Below the pieces are notes generated by a model. The model ran no database searches and was not told the DNA's origin. It saw only the letters and a list, made by a program, of their open reading frames with translations. A DNA stretch of 64,000 nucleotides, taken from the NCBI GenBank assembly GCA_000827265.1, contig KN834791.1, positions 429,430 through 493,429 of the forward strand. Reading direction: 5' to 3'. A program made the position numbers and the translations under genes. Every line of letters starts with the position of its first letter. Position 1 is the first letter of the stretch. Source of the stretch: Collybiopsis luxurians FD-317 M1 (lineage: Eukaryota; Basidiomycota; Agaricomycetes; Agaricales; Omphalotaceae). Shown piece after piece: positions 22,552 through 34,846 of the stretch.

Positions 22552-23921
22552 ATGCCCGTAATCAACACGCCGCATGCTACCATCCTCGTCTCGGGTGCAA
22601 ACGGCTTCCTAGCCACTTGGATCGTCGATACGCTTCTCAAAAAGGGATATAAAGTTCGTGCGGCGGTGCGTACGGAAGCCAAGGGGCAGGATCTTTTGAA
22701 GTTATTTAGTGAAGCGTATACGCATGGGGAGTTGGAGTTGGTTGCTGTTGGAGATATTGCCAAGGTTGGCCCAGGGTTTGGGGGTTCGCCACTTGGAAAG
22801 AATGGTTCTGATATTTGTGTTTGTGTTTGAATGTAGGAAAATGCATTTGATGAGGCGGTCAAGAGGGTCGATGGGATTATACATACTGCCTCTCCGGTTC
22901 ACTTGCATGGGGATCATCCTGATGGTAAGTGGGTCAAGCTCGTTCAGGGACCTCGGTCTGATCATCTGTTCATAGAAATGATTCAACCTGCGGTTAACGG
23001 TACTTTAGGTATGTTGAAAAGTGCTCTCAAATTTGGGTGAGTCTTATTACCACGTACGATTCGACGGATCTGATGACTTTTTTTTTTTCCTACAGGACTT
23101 TGGTGAAACGAGTCGTATTCACTTCGTCCTGTGCAGCAATCCAGCAGCCACAAGGAACGTATCCTGGGCTTGATGAGACGAGTTGGAACGAGCTTTCAAT
23201 CATCGAATGTGAGCAAAAGAGTAAAGAGGCGTCTCCGCTTGACAAGTATTGTGCTTCTAAATCGATCGCGGAAAAACGTACGTATATACGGCGCTCGTGT
23301 TCACGCGCCTTGCCTCGCTTTGGTTGATTAGTCTGTTACATAGGTGCATGGGATTTTGTAGCAGAACACGCGTCCGAGTTGAATTGGGATTTGTCGGTTC
23401 TGAACCCTCCTTGGATTTTCGGGGTGAGTTTTCCTACATATTACAGGGGTAGACGATATTTAACATGGTCCTCGGTCAGCCTCCCCTCCACGAGGTCAAC
23501 TCACTGGAAGACCTCAACTCTTCCAACATGTACTGGCACAAAGCTGTTGCGGAGGGAGAGTTTTTTGGTCAAGATCCAGAAGCTGAGCCTGCGCATGGAT
23601 GGGTGGATGTGCGCGATATTGCGGAAGCTCATGTCAGAGCATTGGAGGTAGAGGCTGCCGGTGGAGAGAGGATGATTGTCTCTGCTGGGTCGCCGTGGGT
23701 GTGGCAGGATTTCCGTGAGTGTTTTTTCTCTGCTTAACTGCTTCTGGAGTGCCTCATGGAGGTGGCTAGGTGATGTAACGAAAGGCGTAGCACCAAAGAT
23801 CCGTACGAATGGATTAAGCTTTAGTACTGCAAAGGAACAGAGGATTTTGGGCCTTAAGTACCGGACCATGCAAGAGGAGACTGAGGATATCCTGACGTTT
23901 GTTGCTCGGAAGGGGTGGTAA
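22552..23921 (+). CDS. GRE2/cinnamoyl-CoA-reductase-like SDR (NAD(P)-dependent)
   Basis: An extended short-chain dehydrogenase that reduces carbonyls; methylglyoxal, ketones, or dihydroflavonol or cinnamoyl analogues are known family substrates. The start at 22552 gives MPVINTPHATILVSGANGFL with the GxxGxxA cofactor motif. Next come VRAAVRTEAKGQDLL, DGIIHTASPVH and KRVVFTSSCAAIQQP. The catalytic YxxxK appears in DKYCASKSIAEK near 23245-23275. Then WDLSVLNPPWIFG, AHGWVDVRDIAEAHVRALE and STAKEQRILGLKYRTMQEE follow, ending LTFVARKGW. About six introns are present. The stretch between WQDF and STAKEQ is shorter than I expect for the family, which either reflects my splice choice (intron about 23716-23770) or a real C-terminal shortening. 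Confidence 0.8.
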
Positions 23922-24072
23922 TACGTAGCGTTTGTTAGTGTGATAATGTATACTAATCTGTTACTATCAGTCGAGCCGCCTATTCTTGAGTTTACAACTC
24001 GACGAGCTAGAGGCCGTGCCAATGGTTATCCAATCACCGTTTTATCATTTGGTATCCAGAATAACTAGAATA

Positions 24073-25613
24073 TTACATTTCCACCTCGATATCCCAGCCA
24101 AACTTCCGCTCTGCCTCCCCTAGCCTCTGACAAACCTGCACAACCTTGTCATCCGAGACATTGGCAACGGAAAAGCGAATAAATCTGTCCAGTTCATCGC
24201 TAGTGGAGTTCGAGGAGGTCGAGTCGAAGAAGAATGCTCCAGGTAATACTCTTACCCCTACCTCTTCGACGAGCCTCCGGCAAACTTCTTCGCTTCCCCG
24301 TCCAGCAAAAGGATGACGGACGAATGCGTAGTATGCGCCTGAGGGTTGATGTTCAGGCCATGGGAAGGCATTTAATTAGGAAAAGATTGACCTACCTTGA
24401 CTAGCTATCTTCCATCTTGGCGCCTCTTGTTCTAATGTAGACCTAAATAATTTATGGCGAGCATCGATCGCAACAGCTGTGGAGACAATATCTGGTCCAA
24501 GAGAGGAAAGAATCGTCGAGACTGGCTCCGATGATGGCTCTGCTTGTGGATTGGGTGTAGCAGGAGGTGTCAGTGAGGTAGCAGGTGATTGAGATAAAGA
24601 TGCAAGAGCGAGTTGCGGTAGCCGCGGGGCGCAAATTTGTAACGTATCTAGAACTTTGACCACTTCCCTGAGTAGCTCCGGACTGGCTGTGATTGCACCT
24701 AGGCGATGTCCCGGAATACGGTAGGATTTGGAAAAGGAGTATAAAGAGATCACGGACGAGCGCCAGGTCGACGATTTAAAATATTCAAATGATTTGTCGA
24801 ACGAGTACAAATCGTGAGCAGGCTTCGTTGGAGTAATAAAGTCTCTGTACGTTTCATCCAGAATGAGAGCAATTCCGCGTTCTTGGGCTAGCCGTGCAAA
24901 CTCTGAGATGAGGGAAGGAGGGTATTCGGCCCCGGTGGGGTTATTTGGTGTTACCAGAGCAATAGCACGCGTTTTCGGCGTGATAAGTGAGGCTGCGAGT
25001 GAAGGGGATGGGAGGAAGGACGATGATGGAGATGTGATCAGAGGGATAGGCGAGATACCAAGGAGCGTAAGCGTCATTCTGCAGGATATTTCGAGTCAAT
25101 TCATGGAAAAGCTTCCCACCAAGGTTCCTGAATACCCACTGATGATTAAAATACCATGGAACAGGCAATATCACCTCGTCGCCTGCGTCGGCTATAGCCA
25201 TGATTATGGCCACGAATGCCAGGTTACATCCAGAGGTAAGAGCTAGATCAGATGGGGTAATATCCACTTGTTCAATCTGGCCTTTGTCGCTGTAGATTCT
25301 CTTCATCTCCCGCGCGAGTGCTTCTCTTAGACTCGGTTCTCCTTCAGCAGGACAATACCCCCATGCATCTTGCCTTAAGGCGGTTTCTCGTAAGGACTGC
25401 TGAAGGAGGGGATGTGGAGCAGTTCCGGGGACACCTTGAGACCTTAAAATTGGTGGATGAATATAATCATGAGCGTTTAAGAGAGGGAAATCGACTGAAC
25501 ATGTCCAGTAATGGCTTGCTGGCCCGAGATGTCCATTTATACGCCGCTGGAATGGGTGGAACGATAGTAGATAAGACCGATTTGGAGAGCTTGAAGGAAA
25601 GAGAGGTAGCCAT
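24073..25613 (-). CDS. Class I/II PLP aminotransferase
   Basis: A fold-type I aminotransferase moving an amino group between an amino acid and a 2-oxo acid. The start at 25613 gives MATSLSFKLSKSVLSTIVPP, and an intron at about 25441-25498 joins to LLDMSQGVPGTAP. Further motifs are WGYCPAEGEPSLREALAREM, LTSGCNLAFVAI, LPVPWYFNHQMTLTLLGISP (across an intron at about 25078-25141), VTPNNPTGAEYPPSLIS, LILDETYRDF, and the PLP-lysine motif SLYSFSKSYRIPGHRLGA near 24700-24750. The end reads DDKVVQVCQRLGEAERKFGW and stops at 24073. An unusual Pro/Ser/Thr-rich insertion (LTPPATPNPQAEPSSEP, near 24520-24570) separates the large domain from the C-terminal part. The amino-acid substrate is not deducible. 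Confidence 0.85.
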
Positions 25614-25882
25614 ATAAAAGCAGGACTAGCGACAGAAGCGCCCGCACCCGCTGAGCGTCTAAAGTACTTAAACAAAGACAGCGCTATACAGCTACAGCTA
25701 CGGGATTTAGTTTGCGCTGCTTTGGGATTGAAACTGCACGAAATTTCTTTCTTGCAAAAGTTATGAAGTCTAGTATACATCGAAGAGACATACGTGCTGA
25801 TAGGTTATCCACCATCAAGAACAACATGCAAGAAGAACTACGCCTGGACATACGAATGTGCATCTAAAACACTGTTTCGGTG

Positions 25883-27796
25883 TCAACCACTCCCTCCTGT
25901 TCTTTCCAACATCCGGTTGACTACCACCGGTCTTCCACTGGGTGGATGTGCCAAATCATTCAGCCTCGCTTCCCGCATTTGATTCAGAAGCAGGGCTAGA
26001 ACCATCGGCGTGATAGGCGGACCCTGGCCAAAGGGCCATGGGTTCACAGAGGGAGCGTTGGCGGTAGGAGCGGCAGGAGTAGGAGCTCCTCCGCCGCTGA
26101 GCAAATTACTGCTACCAGAAGCAGGACCTGGTGTCGCGGCATGACCGGATAGTTGGGAAACTGGCGAACCAGAGCTTCCGTCACCGAAAAGATCTTCCAT
26201 CAGGCTACTGCCCCCACCACCATGATGGGAGTCAGGAGTTCCTGAACCTGAGCCTCCTGAACCCGTACCCGACCCGGAAGCAGAACCTCCGCCTGTGCGG
26301 GAAATCAGTGCTCCTGTGGAAGACCTCTTAGCTGGACTCAATGGAGAAGCTGAAGTTCGGCTGCCCATTGCATGAGCATGCGCCGGTTGTAAACGATATT
26401 GTCGCAGCATGTGCGGCATCACGCCGGGGTGAGGTGGAGCGGGAAGTGGAAATGCACGCAGAATTTGAGATTGAGAATATTGCTGGGGAAGCAAAGAAGG
26501 GTTTGGCGGAAATCTAGGGCTATTCCGAAGGTCTTCGGGAGAGTCTTCATGATATCGGTCCCATAAGCTGTACATTGAGATCATTTCTTGCGCGATGGTA
26601 GAAATGGCGGAGAGAGAGACGTTCAAATCGGCAAGGAAGGCGATGGGATCATGCTGTCGGGATACGGATTTCGAGGATTCACTTGTTTGACGAGTGGTAC
26701 GGAGATTTCGTGGTAGGGAAGTCCCCTGCGAGCCAGAACCATTGGGTGAGTCTGCTGGGGTTATGGAGTCTGCGGGAGGGGTGGAATTGAAAGCAGAAGA
26801 ATAGGGTAAGAGGTGTGCAATGCTACTCTGAGTCGAGGAATGAAGAACAAGAGTGAGATAAATCGCAGTAATGGCGATCAGGTGAGGAGGATAGAGAAGA
26901 CACAAATCGGAGCGGTAAGTGTCATTAATGATAAACCTACGAAAGCAAACTTGAGTGAATGAAGAGATAAAACATTTTGAGGCGCACCAAGCGGTTTGCA
27001 AAGCCGCTTCGGATAATTCCAGTTTTCCTTGGCCTGTACCCCAGTACCTCGGACCGTCCTCGGTGCCGATACCCGTGCCCAATTCACCTGCTTCCGCCTC
27101 CTCAGGGTCAGGGACAGAATTAGATCCATTTCCAGCGCCCGGATTAGGTTCCTTCTTACAAACCAGGGCTAGTAGTGTGCGATAGGGATGGAAGACGACT
27201 AGATCACATTCTAGATCATCCACCAGGTAAAACTCCATCTCTGCAAGCTTTGAATTGTCCGACGGAAAGCTCTTCAAGTTGTATGGGAGTTCTTCATGGT
27301 TGAAAAGGTCAATAATGAATACACCTGCGGTAGGAACACGTACGACTGAAGAATGCACGAGACTCGGAGACGAGATTTTTGATATGAACAGGAGACTCTT
27401 CTGCTTTTGCGGCTACATAGCAACAAGCAGAGAGAACAAGGTAGGGATCTGTTTCGCAGTAAGAGTTCTTTAGGTAGAATCTGCGAAAAAAGACGATGGC
27501 TGTCGCGATAACTCGTTGGCGAAGTTGCAGTTTTTTGCCCAGCTTTGAAATGACTGAAGAAGGGTGAGAATTCGACTTAATATTCACTACCATGAATACT
27601 GACTGTCTGCAAAATAAATTGAAAAAAATTTGAGAAGCTCCGGGTCTCCCAAATAGTGCAGATCGTCTGCTCTTGATTCCTTTAATGTAATTCGGTCAAC
27701 GATCCATCGTTTACTGGGCAGACCATTAACAACTTGAGAAAACTTGATACTGATTGTTACTCACTAGTGTGAGCTTGCCCAGAAATCAGTGGCCAT
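25883..27796 (-). CDS. SSN8: Cyclin C of the Mediator kinase module, with long C-terminal extension
   Basis: Partner of the CDK8 kinase in the Mediator complex, controlling RNA polymerase II transcription. The start at 27796 gives MATDFWASSHYKRWIVDRIT (an intron splits the Tyr codon). Then come SRADDLHYLGDPELLKFF and the cyclin box SKLGKKLQLRQRVIATAIVF, FFRRFYLKNSYCETDPYLVL, AACCYVAAKAEESPVHIKNL-type sequence, and EMEFYLVDDLECDLVVFHPY. The second cyclin fold includes INDTYRSDLCLLYPPHLIAI. About 330 residues of low-complexity Ser/Gly/Pro sequence follow (ISRTGGGSASGSGTGSGGSG), ending RMLERTGGSG. An inserted acidic Pro/Gly loop (NPGAGNGSNSVPDPEEAE) lies inside the box region. The length is about double that of yeast cyclin C. 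Confidence 0.88.
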
Positions 27797-29069
27797 CGAA
27801 AACTGCTAACTCATGGTCTGTGTCGTGGTAGTTGAGTAGAAGAACGGAGAGTTACGGCCCGAAATTGGGCGACGCGTAGCCACGCTCCATGTGAAAATCA
27901 GGTGATGGGCTCAGGAAACGCGTCCGTCGCACTTCATAAGTTCATATGTATGCAGGCTTATCCTCTGCGTTATATGTACTATGTGAGACATCAGTCAAGT
28001 ACATCCTGAAACTGACAGTATCTAGAAGATTATCTGGAGAGTTAATATGACTACTTTGAGAGCGCCCCACAGCTACGCCAATAGCCTAGCCACAACGCAT
28101 GGCTGGGGTAGTGAGTCTTCTGTATACTGTCTGACATATCAGGAAACTCTCTGCATATACGGCTAAAATCGCCGAGATTGACACAGAGTTTTACACGGGG
28201 CAAATACCATTTAATGCTGGCCACACCAGAGAATCCAAACTAAGGGTACTCGTCGATCGGCCATTTTCAGTGCCAAAGGACAGCTCACCTTCAATTTCTT
28301 TCGATGGATGCAGCACGAGATGTGCTTAAGATGAACGATAACTTGCTATCGTCAATTTCTCCGTGTGGGTTTAGATCTATTTCACTTGCAGCCCAAGTCA
28401 TTAGTAAAGTTCGTCGCAAAGGTATCTGCACTCTATTCAAGGAGAGGGAGTGCAACTCACCATTCTCAACTCCCTGTACAGACAAAGACGTCTCCATTAT
28501 TGCGCGAGAAAGTCAACCCCTTGCGGAGAAATTAAGACTTATCGGACCCGGAGCGACAAATGAGAAAACCAAGATTTCTGCTAGCTTCTCTTGTCAACTG
28601 ATGATGGTAATGAACCTTGAAGACTATGCGACGTGAGTGCTTCTTGAGCATTGTATGTAGTGAGAAGTTCCTGGCCTTGATTTGGCCAGTGGGAAAGAAA
28701 TCTAAATTACTTGTGAGCAACGCCTGACTGTGGAACCATATGTGAATTGGAGAGCCTGGAAGAATTGACAAGCCACTGGGATCATCTCAAGCCCGCAAAG
28801 GATGCTTGAGAAGGTTCAGGATGAATCTCAACTAGAAAAGGAAATTCCCGGTCCGTCTTCCTTCACAATGTCCCTGGCGCTGTGCCACGCAGAATCGATT
28901 CAGTGGGGGACCTGAAATTGGTTTCTGTTTTTCCTATGTACCCGAAAGCGTTCCCACTGGTAGATCCTCGTAGTCCCAGAGTTTTTTTTTGCAAACACAA
29001 ATCAGATAGCCAGTTGCTTAAAAGAGTCAGCTCGGCCATAGCACCTCAACAGTCACCATCGATTCTTCC
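27797..29069. other. Divergent intergenic region between cyclin C and the NIS synthetase
   Basis: About 1.27 kb, the largest gap in the gene-dense arm. Open frames at 28304-28636 (+) and 28532-28771 (-) are not recognisable. GATAA/TTATC-type hexamers occur at about 27959, 28336 and 28527; fungal GATA repressors of siderophore genes bind such sites, but their frequency here could be chance. Confidence 0.4.
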
Positions 29070-31256
29070 ATGTCGGCGTCTTTGGCGAAAGCAAATATTG
29101 CAACCACCTCCCGTTTACTGTCTTGTTTGGTCACCGAATCACTTTCTAGGGCCCTTTACTTTTCTTTGAATGGGTTTGAAGCGACGGGATTCTGTGTGGT
29201 TCTGTCCGGAGGGGTGTCTTCTCGACCGCCGCAGCCTTTGGAGAATCCATACACAGTGTCAGATATCCTAGCTATCATTTTACTCAAGCATGTCCCTGTG
29301 TTCAAACATGACACTGCGGATCCTCGCGGTCCTGAAATTGGACTTTTAGATCCGATGGATATGCTTCCTCTCACACTGGAGGTTGCGGAGCGCATCCCTC
29401 AAAGCACTGACGACGTAAGTTTTTACTCTTTCCTCTCATTCACTGGAGTTTATAGGAATTTCAAAGCATTTTGAACTGGGGCAGGCTCTCCATATTCGAC
29501 TAGACGCTCCTGGATGGCAGTTCTCCCAGGGATTTGCTGTCGCACCTTCGCACGACCCCGTTGCGCTGTGGAATAAGTTTGCAGTCAGTCATAATGTCGA
29601 GGAGAATATGATCAAGGAGATCGCGGAGGAATTTGAAAGTTCCGTAAAGTGGCAGAGTGCGTGCTCAATTGCTGCAACTTGACCTAAGCTCATACTCTAA
29701 CAGAATATTCATACGAGCACCCTCCGAAGGTCCCTTTGTTCTCGTCCTCCAGCATAGAATGGGAGCAATCAATTGCAGAAGGACATCCTACTCATCCGGT
29801 AAGTGATCCTGCCTTTCAGAGATCGTTTTACCTATCTATCCTTTAATAATTCAGATGCACAAGACTCGAATGTTCCTCCCTCCCATGCGGGATGTTGCTC
29901 CGGGTAGCTTTGACCTTTACAATCCGAAATTACGCTTTGTCGCGCTTCCAAAGTCAAGCTTGAAGATCACATACAACTTCGAGGAACTTACGGAACCACT
30001 TCGAGAAGCCGTATCGAAAGCTGCGGGAAAGGAGCTGCCAATGTCTCCGGATTATCTTGTAATTCCTGTGCATGAATTACAAGTTGCGCATATCCAGGAC
30101 AAATTCAAGGAGGCCATCATATTTCCTTCAGACTTTCGCCTCCCTCTTCTCGCCCAACAAAGCATCCGGTGAGTAGTAAACAAAGCCTTAGGGAAGTGGT
30201 CTAAAGTCTTGAGCCCGGTTACAGCTCAGTCATAGTTCCGGATGTATACCAGACATTGTCTTTGAAATTGGGCGTTGGGATCAAGCTTACATCTGCGGTG
30301 AGGACTATATCACCGGCCTCAGCTTATCTCGGACCTCGATTCTCTTCTCAAGTTGTGCCCGCGATCACAATGGATCATAACATCCTCACCGTCGCCAAAG
30401 AACTGGCTAGTGTAGTCCATGCTCATCCGGAAAGCGACGTTGCCAAGCATTGCGCCGCTATCGTACGAGAGGCCCATGAGTTAAACAGCGAGGCTCGTGG
30501 GGAGCGTTTAATCGTTTGCACTGCGCTGGTGGAGAGCGGCCACGAGGGAGAAGACGGGCACTTACCAGCTGTTATCCGCATCTTTGAGCTGGATACGGAG
30601 GAAAAACGAATCCAGTGGCTAGACGAGTTTGTTAGCGTTTTTTTCAAAGCTTTCTTACCTTCTGTCCTTCACAATGGTGTTGCATTTGAGGCTCACCCAC
30701 AGAATTGCGTTGCTCGGTTCGACTTGAAGACGAAACGGATTTTGGGGTTCATCATTCGCGACTTTGGTGGAATTCGAGTACACCCTCCGACACTATTGGA
30801 GACGACGGGTGTGGAGTTTGACGTGATTGCTGGGCATAGTATCATCGCTCCAGACTTGGACGACGTGTATGCGAGAATGTATCACACCGTTATACATAAC
30901 CACCTGCAGCAACTTATCAGGGTCTTGGGATTGCATTACAACGGACGCGGCTGGGAAATCGTTCGCAAAAATCTGATAGCTAACATTCCCAGGGATCATG
31001 GCCTGTACGACGCTTGGTTATCGCCTGAACGGAAAACGTTCCCTGGCAAATGTTTCATGAGGATGAGAATGTGAGTGCGCCCACACAATCATCCATTTTA
31101 TTTGCTAATATTTCTCTCATAGCGCCTCCATGTACCGCTTCGTGAGTGCAAGCCCATTGACGCTGCATAATTTACTGATCTTGTGTGTGATAGCACCTCC
31201 ACGGCCCCTTCCCAAATTTGATTCATTACAAAGGAGTAACAGAGGAGGATTGTTGA
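29070..31256 (+). CDS. IucA/IucC-family NRPS-independent siderophore (NIS) synthetase
   Basis: NIS synthetases adenylate a carboxylate such as citrate and condense it with an amine or alcohol to build a hydroxycarboxylate or hydroxamate siderophore. I read exons 29070-29414, 29485-29656, 29704-29798, 29855-30168, 30225-31070, 31123-31141 and 31194-31256, in phase, giving 617 residues, the normal family length. It starts MSASLAKANIATTSRLLSCL, with VTESLSRALYF. The ATP/substrate motif EGHPTHPMHKTR spans the third and fourth exons. IVPDVYQTLSLKLGVGIKLT follows, and the C-terminal (FhuF-like side) motif AHPQNCVARFDLKTKRILGF with IIRDFGGIRVHP lies near 30690-30790. Catalytic-type His and Lys are intact. 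No transporter, reductase or tailoring gene adjoins it. The exact siderophore is unknown. Confidence 0.85.
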
Positions 31257-31382
31257 GTGCTGATTCTGTCAATGTATTATTATTTTCCTCAACTATTCGT
31301 AATGTGTCTGTCGTTCAAGAAATCTGAAATTATTGGGTTAAATACATGTGAAATATACAATCTTCATTATTCTTACGCCTCC

Positions 31383-34300
31383 TCAAAAGTTGTGAATTGT
31401 AGTCTGGAAATTGGGAGAGGTGGTGAAGGATGCAACGGATTTGCCGGCGTGCACAACTTGGACGCGTCTGGTAGTGGATATAGGGTTTGCGTCCACTGTA
31501 AAAGTAGCACTTGTTGGCTTGCCATCATCCCACTCTAGATTAACCGTAATGCCTCCCCTAGTACGCGCACCGTTGAGATGCCCAGAAGACCAATTATCCG
31601 GAAGTGCAGGAAGGATGGTGATCACCAATGGAATATCAAATGAGGCGACATCTGGAGCTTGGAGAAGGCCGTTCTGCGTGGTCATGTTAGAGAACATGTA
31701 GTATAGTTATATAAAGAGACGGCAAGAACATACCAGAACAGCACCAGGGAACCCAAGGTTAGCATCAATCTGGAAGATAGGATCGACATCAAATGGATCA
31801 TATAGACTGAACAAGTTTGGACCGAAATCTTCAAAGATGGTATACTGTACGAAAGGGTTCAGTTCCAGCTGCTGTCAGCCATCAACGCACACGACTTACC
31901 GTCAACTCATGATAAAACTCGGACGCATTCCCAAATTGAGCCCAGCAGGCGGCTCTCCACGCCTTCTCCCACCCTGCGTCGGCGTCTGGTCCAGTGCCGT
32001 TGCCTCGATGGATGAGACTGGTCATAGCAGCGTTGCTGACTTGTTCCTTAGTGTAGGTCAAATGAGTTCCGTTAACGATGAGGCCGCCCTGGAGGTCTAC
32101 TTCGTATGAAGTGACTGCGTAACCCGGGTACAATCCGATGAGATGAGATACTATGAAATGGTAACATTGAGAAGTGGATGATGACGGAGATGAATATAGA
32201 CATACGATGACGGTGTGTATCTGTTGGTGAGTCGAGATCGACTTTCCATTCTATCGAGATATTAAGCGTTAGTGTTACGAAAGGTTCATTGGGTATAGAA
32301 AACGGACCTTGAAGCTGACCCCACCAGCCAATACGTAGACCCTTATCCATTTGAGCACGTTTGGCTTGCACCTCTGTCAATTCGAAAGTTAGAACGGGAC
32401 AATTCGGGTGTATACGGTATTGCAACCCACCTTGAAGGAAAGCAACATCTGTGTCCCCTGAAGCATTGAATCCCTTTTCTACCGCATTAAACATTTGCCA
32501 GATGAGTTGTTGAGCGTGGGCGCAGCCTAAAAGATAAAAACATTATAGTGAGTGTCAATTGAGTCTCAGACTTCAAGGAAACCCACCGAGAGTAATCGGG
32601 ATTTGCTCAGGTGAATTACAAGGAGCCACGACAAGGGTACCATCCTTGAAGTGCTCGTCTTGAATGAGTTTATCCAAATGGAAGGAAGCCACACCCTTTA
32701 TGATTCCAATCGTCAGGGAAGCTTCGATTACGCAGGGGGTGCAATGATGTTACCTTGAGGAGCGGCCAGCCTTGGGCCTTCCACCATGCCACATCATTTG
32801 TGTAGTCAAAGTGGTCCCATACGTGGATCATCTAGATCGACATTGGTCAGGAGTTTGGTTAATGGTCAAGAATACGTACCATCCAGACCGCGGATTCTAT
32901 CAATACAGACTGTCAAGCCCAGTTATTGTCGAAAGGAAGTAGAAAAACTGACCAGGATAATCTGCCCATTCCGCAGTATTACCACCGTTGGGTCCACCTT
33001 TCATTCCTGTATGTCCAAAGATCTTGAAATGGGTTATATATCAGAAGAAAATTTTTGAAAGCAGAAACGAATTACATTCATCTACAGCGTAAGTTTGGCA
33101 TTAGTTTCGTCGTCGGAGATAGGATGATCGAACCTCACCTCATTATGTGTTACCCATCCTCGACTTATGTTGTAGAGAATCTGAGCCGTCGTAGCACCTC
33201 TGGGAGCCCAAGTTTTCTATAAGTAAGGCATGAGACGAACTGGTTATGAGGGTTGATTGAGAAGATACCCACCTCAAAGTAATCGAACAACGACCCGACA
33301 ACGTTCAAGTTGCTCATTTCGGCGCTCCAATAATTCATCTGGATGTTGATATTGGAATCTGTGAATGAATGTATTCTTTAGCGTCATGAGCAAAGAAGAA
33401 AGGATACCGGAAGACTCACGATAATCTCCTCCCCATGGTGTATTTACATCCTTTGCCCATTTACCCTGTAAATTTGCAGGCAAGGTTCCCCGAGCAGCAC
33501 TCGCGAGCATGTACCTTCCCAGATTGAATGTTACCCATTCCAAGTACGGATTGCCCGTATCGACCTCATAGTTTGCCCGTAGTTGGTCCGTAGGTTGATT
33601 GAGTTGAGGTGTTTGACCTAGAGACAAGGAAAATTCGCCGTAAAGGGTGTTATGGATGTCGGAGGTATGGGTATTCAGGACGTTCTGATAATTTGAATCG
33701 TTGGCAGCGGTGCCGATCAGGGAGATCAACGCTGCATGCGGATCTACACCTTTGAACGAAAAGTTGTTCTCAGCATTGCCGGCGTCCATAGAGTATTCTG
33801 TCCCTCCAACCCACGAAATCCACGCTTCCGTTCCTCCTGCGACCGAGATGGTGGCATTCGACGCGGTCAGGGCGGAACATTCGATGCGACCATGGGTTGT
33901 GTGAACTTGTCCTAGTAGCTCGAATAACATTCCGGGCTGGCCCGCAAAGCCGCGAATTTGAAGGGTGTCTGAATTTAGACAAGTGATATTGGGAGTTGGG
34001 ATACCGGTGTCTAGGAGAGCCCAAGCAAATGTGACGTTGGGTAAATTCGCGTTTGATGAGGTCGAGATGTGGTGCACACATGATTGAGCGGGATGGGAGC
34101 AGAAGGTTTCTCTGTGGACGTAAATTGAGTATGGGACAAGTAGAGTAACGTGATCGTCGTACCGGAGGAAGGTCTTATTGGATTGAGTCCATGTTGATCG
34201 TGCTACACCTTCGTCTAAATCCAACCATCGCCCAAAGTTGGAGACCGGTCCGGAGACGTCGATGGTGGAAACGAAATAACCAGCTCCAACGTAGGAGCCA

Positions 34301-34846
34301 TAATCACCGGGATCAACGGTTAAAACCTCAATGTCTTTGTGGAAGCGAATAAGTTACGGCCGACAGATGAGTAACCGAGTAGGCTCACTGTCTATCTGTC
34401 CCGTCGCATTGGCAAAGATGCTGGCTCGTATAGACTGCATGGCTTGGTGAGCAGCTGCGGCTCCTGAAGGTTGTATATTTCCGCCGTTATACGTCTTTTT
34501 TATGCAATACTTTAGCCTGGGGCATGTTCGGACTGGAGGGAACTTACAGGATCCTGGAACGGTCCTCCCGCCCATAAGGACTCGATGTTGAGTTGGGTAG
34601 TTTCAACCGCTGTCGCACCAGGGCTCATGGCTAGCTCCTTGATTAGTTTTTGGAGTCTCTCGAATCCAATCGTGAAAGCAGACCTGCCAAATAACCATTT
34701 CCAACAGGAAGATACGATTTTGACCAAAACGTCGATGGAGTATTGTACCAAAGTCCATTCCCAGACGCGGGAAAGCCCGCGGGAGCTGCAGAAGTTAGAG
34801 CAGCAGCGGGTATGAGAGCCTTGGTAGCTATGTCCTTCAGCTTCAT
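31383..34846 (-). CDS. Secreted GH95 alpha-L-fucosidase
   Basis: Hydrolyses alpha-1,2-linked L-fucose from glycans by inversion. The start at 34846 gives a signal peptide (MKLKDIATKALIPAAALTSA), then GNGLWYNTPSTFWSKSYLPV and GNGYLA. LNIESLWAGGPFQDP follows, and the N-terminal beta domain includes YGSYVGAGYFVSTIDVSG. The GH95 core reads LEWVTFNLGRYMLASAARGT, LPANLQGKWAKDVNTPWGGD near 33425-33485, NYWSAEMSNLNV, AVWMMIHVWDHFDYT, CNSPEQIPITLGCAH and QMFNAVEKGFNASGDTDVAF. The C-terminal beta domain ends WDDGKPTSATFTVDANPIST and stops at 31383. Roughly fifteen introns and many N-glycosylation sites are present. The length of about 800 residues fits the family. A longer in-frame N-terminus (34966) is less likely because the signal peptide starts at 34846. 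Confidence 0.88.

Noticed and set aside
28304..28771. Open frames of 79-110 codons on both strands between cyclin C and the NIS synthetase
   Set aside because: No recognisable motif, no convincing splice links and mutually antisense; treated as intergenic.
25883..34846. A siderophore biosynthetic cluster around the NIS synthetase
   Set aside because: Neighbours are cyclin C and a fucosidase; no hydroxylase, acyltransferase, transporter or reductase is adjacent.
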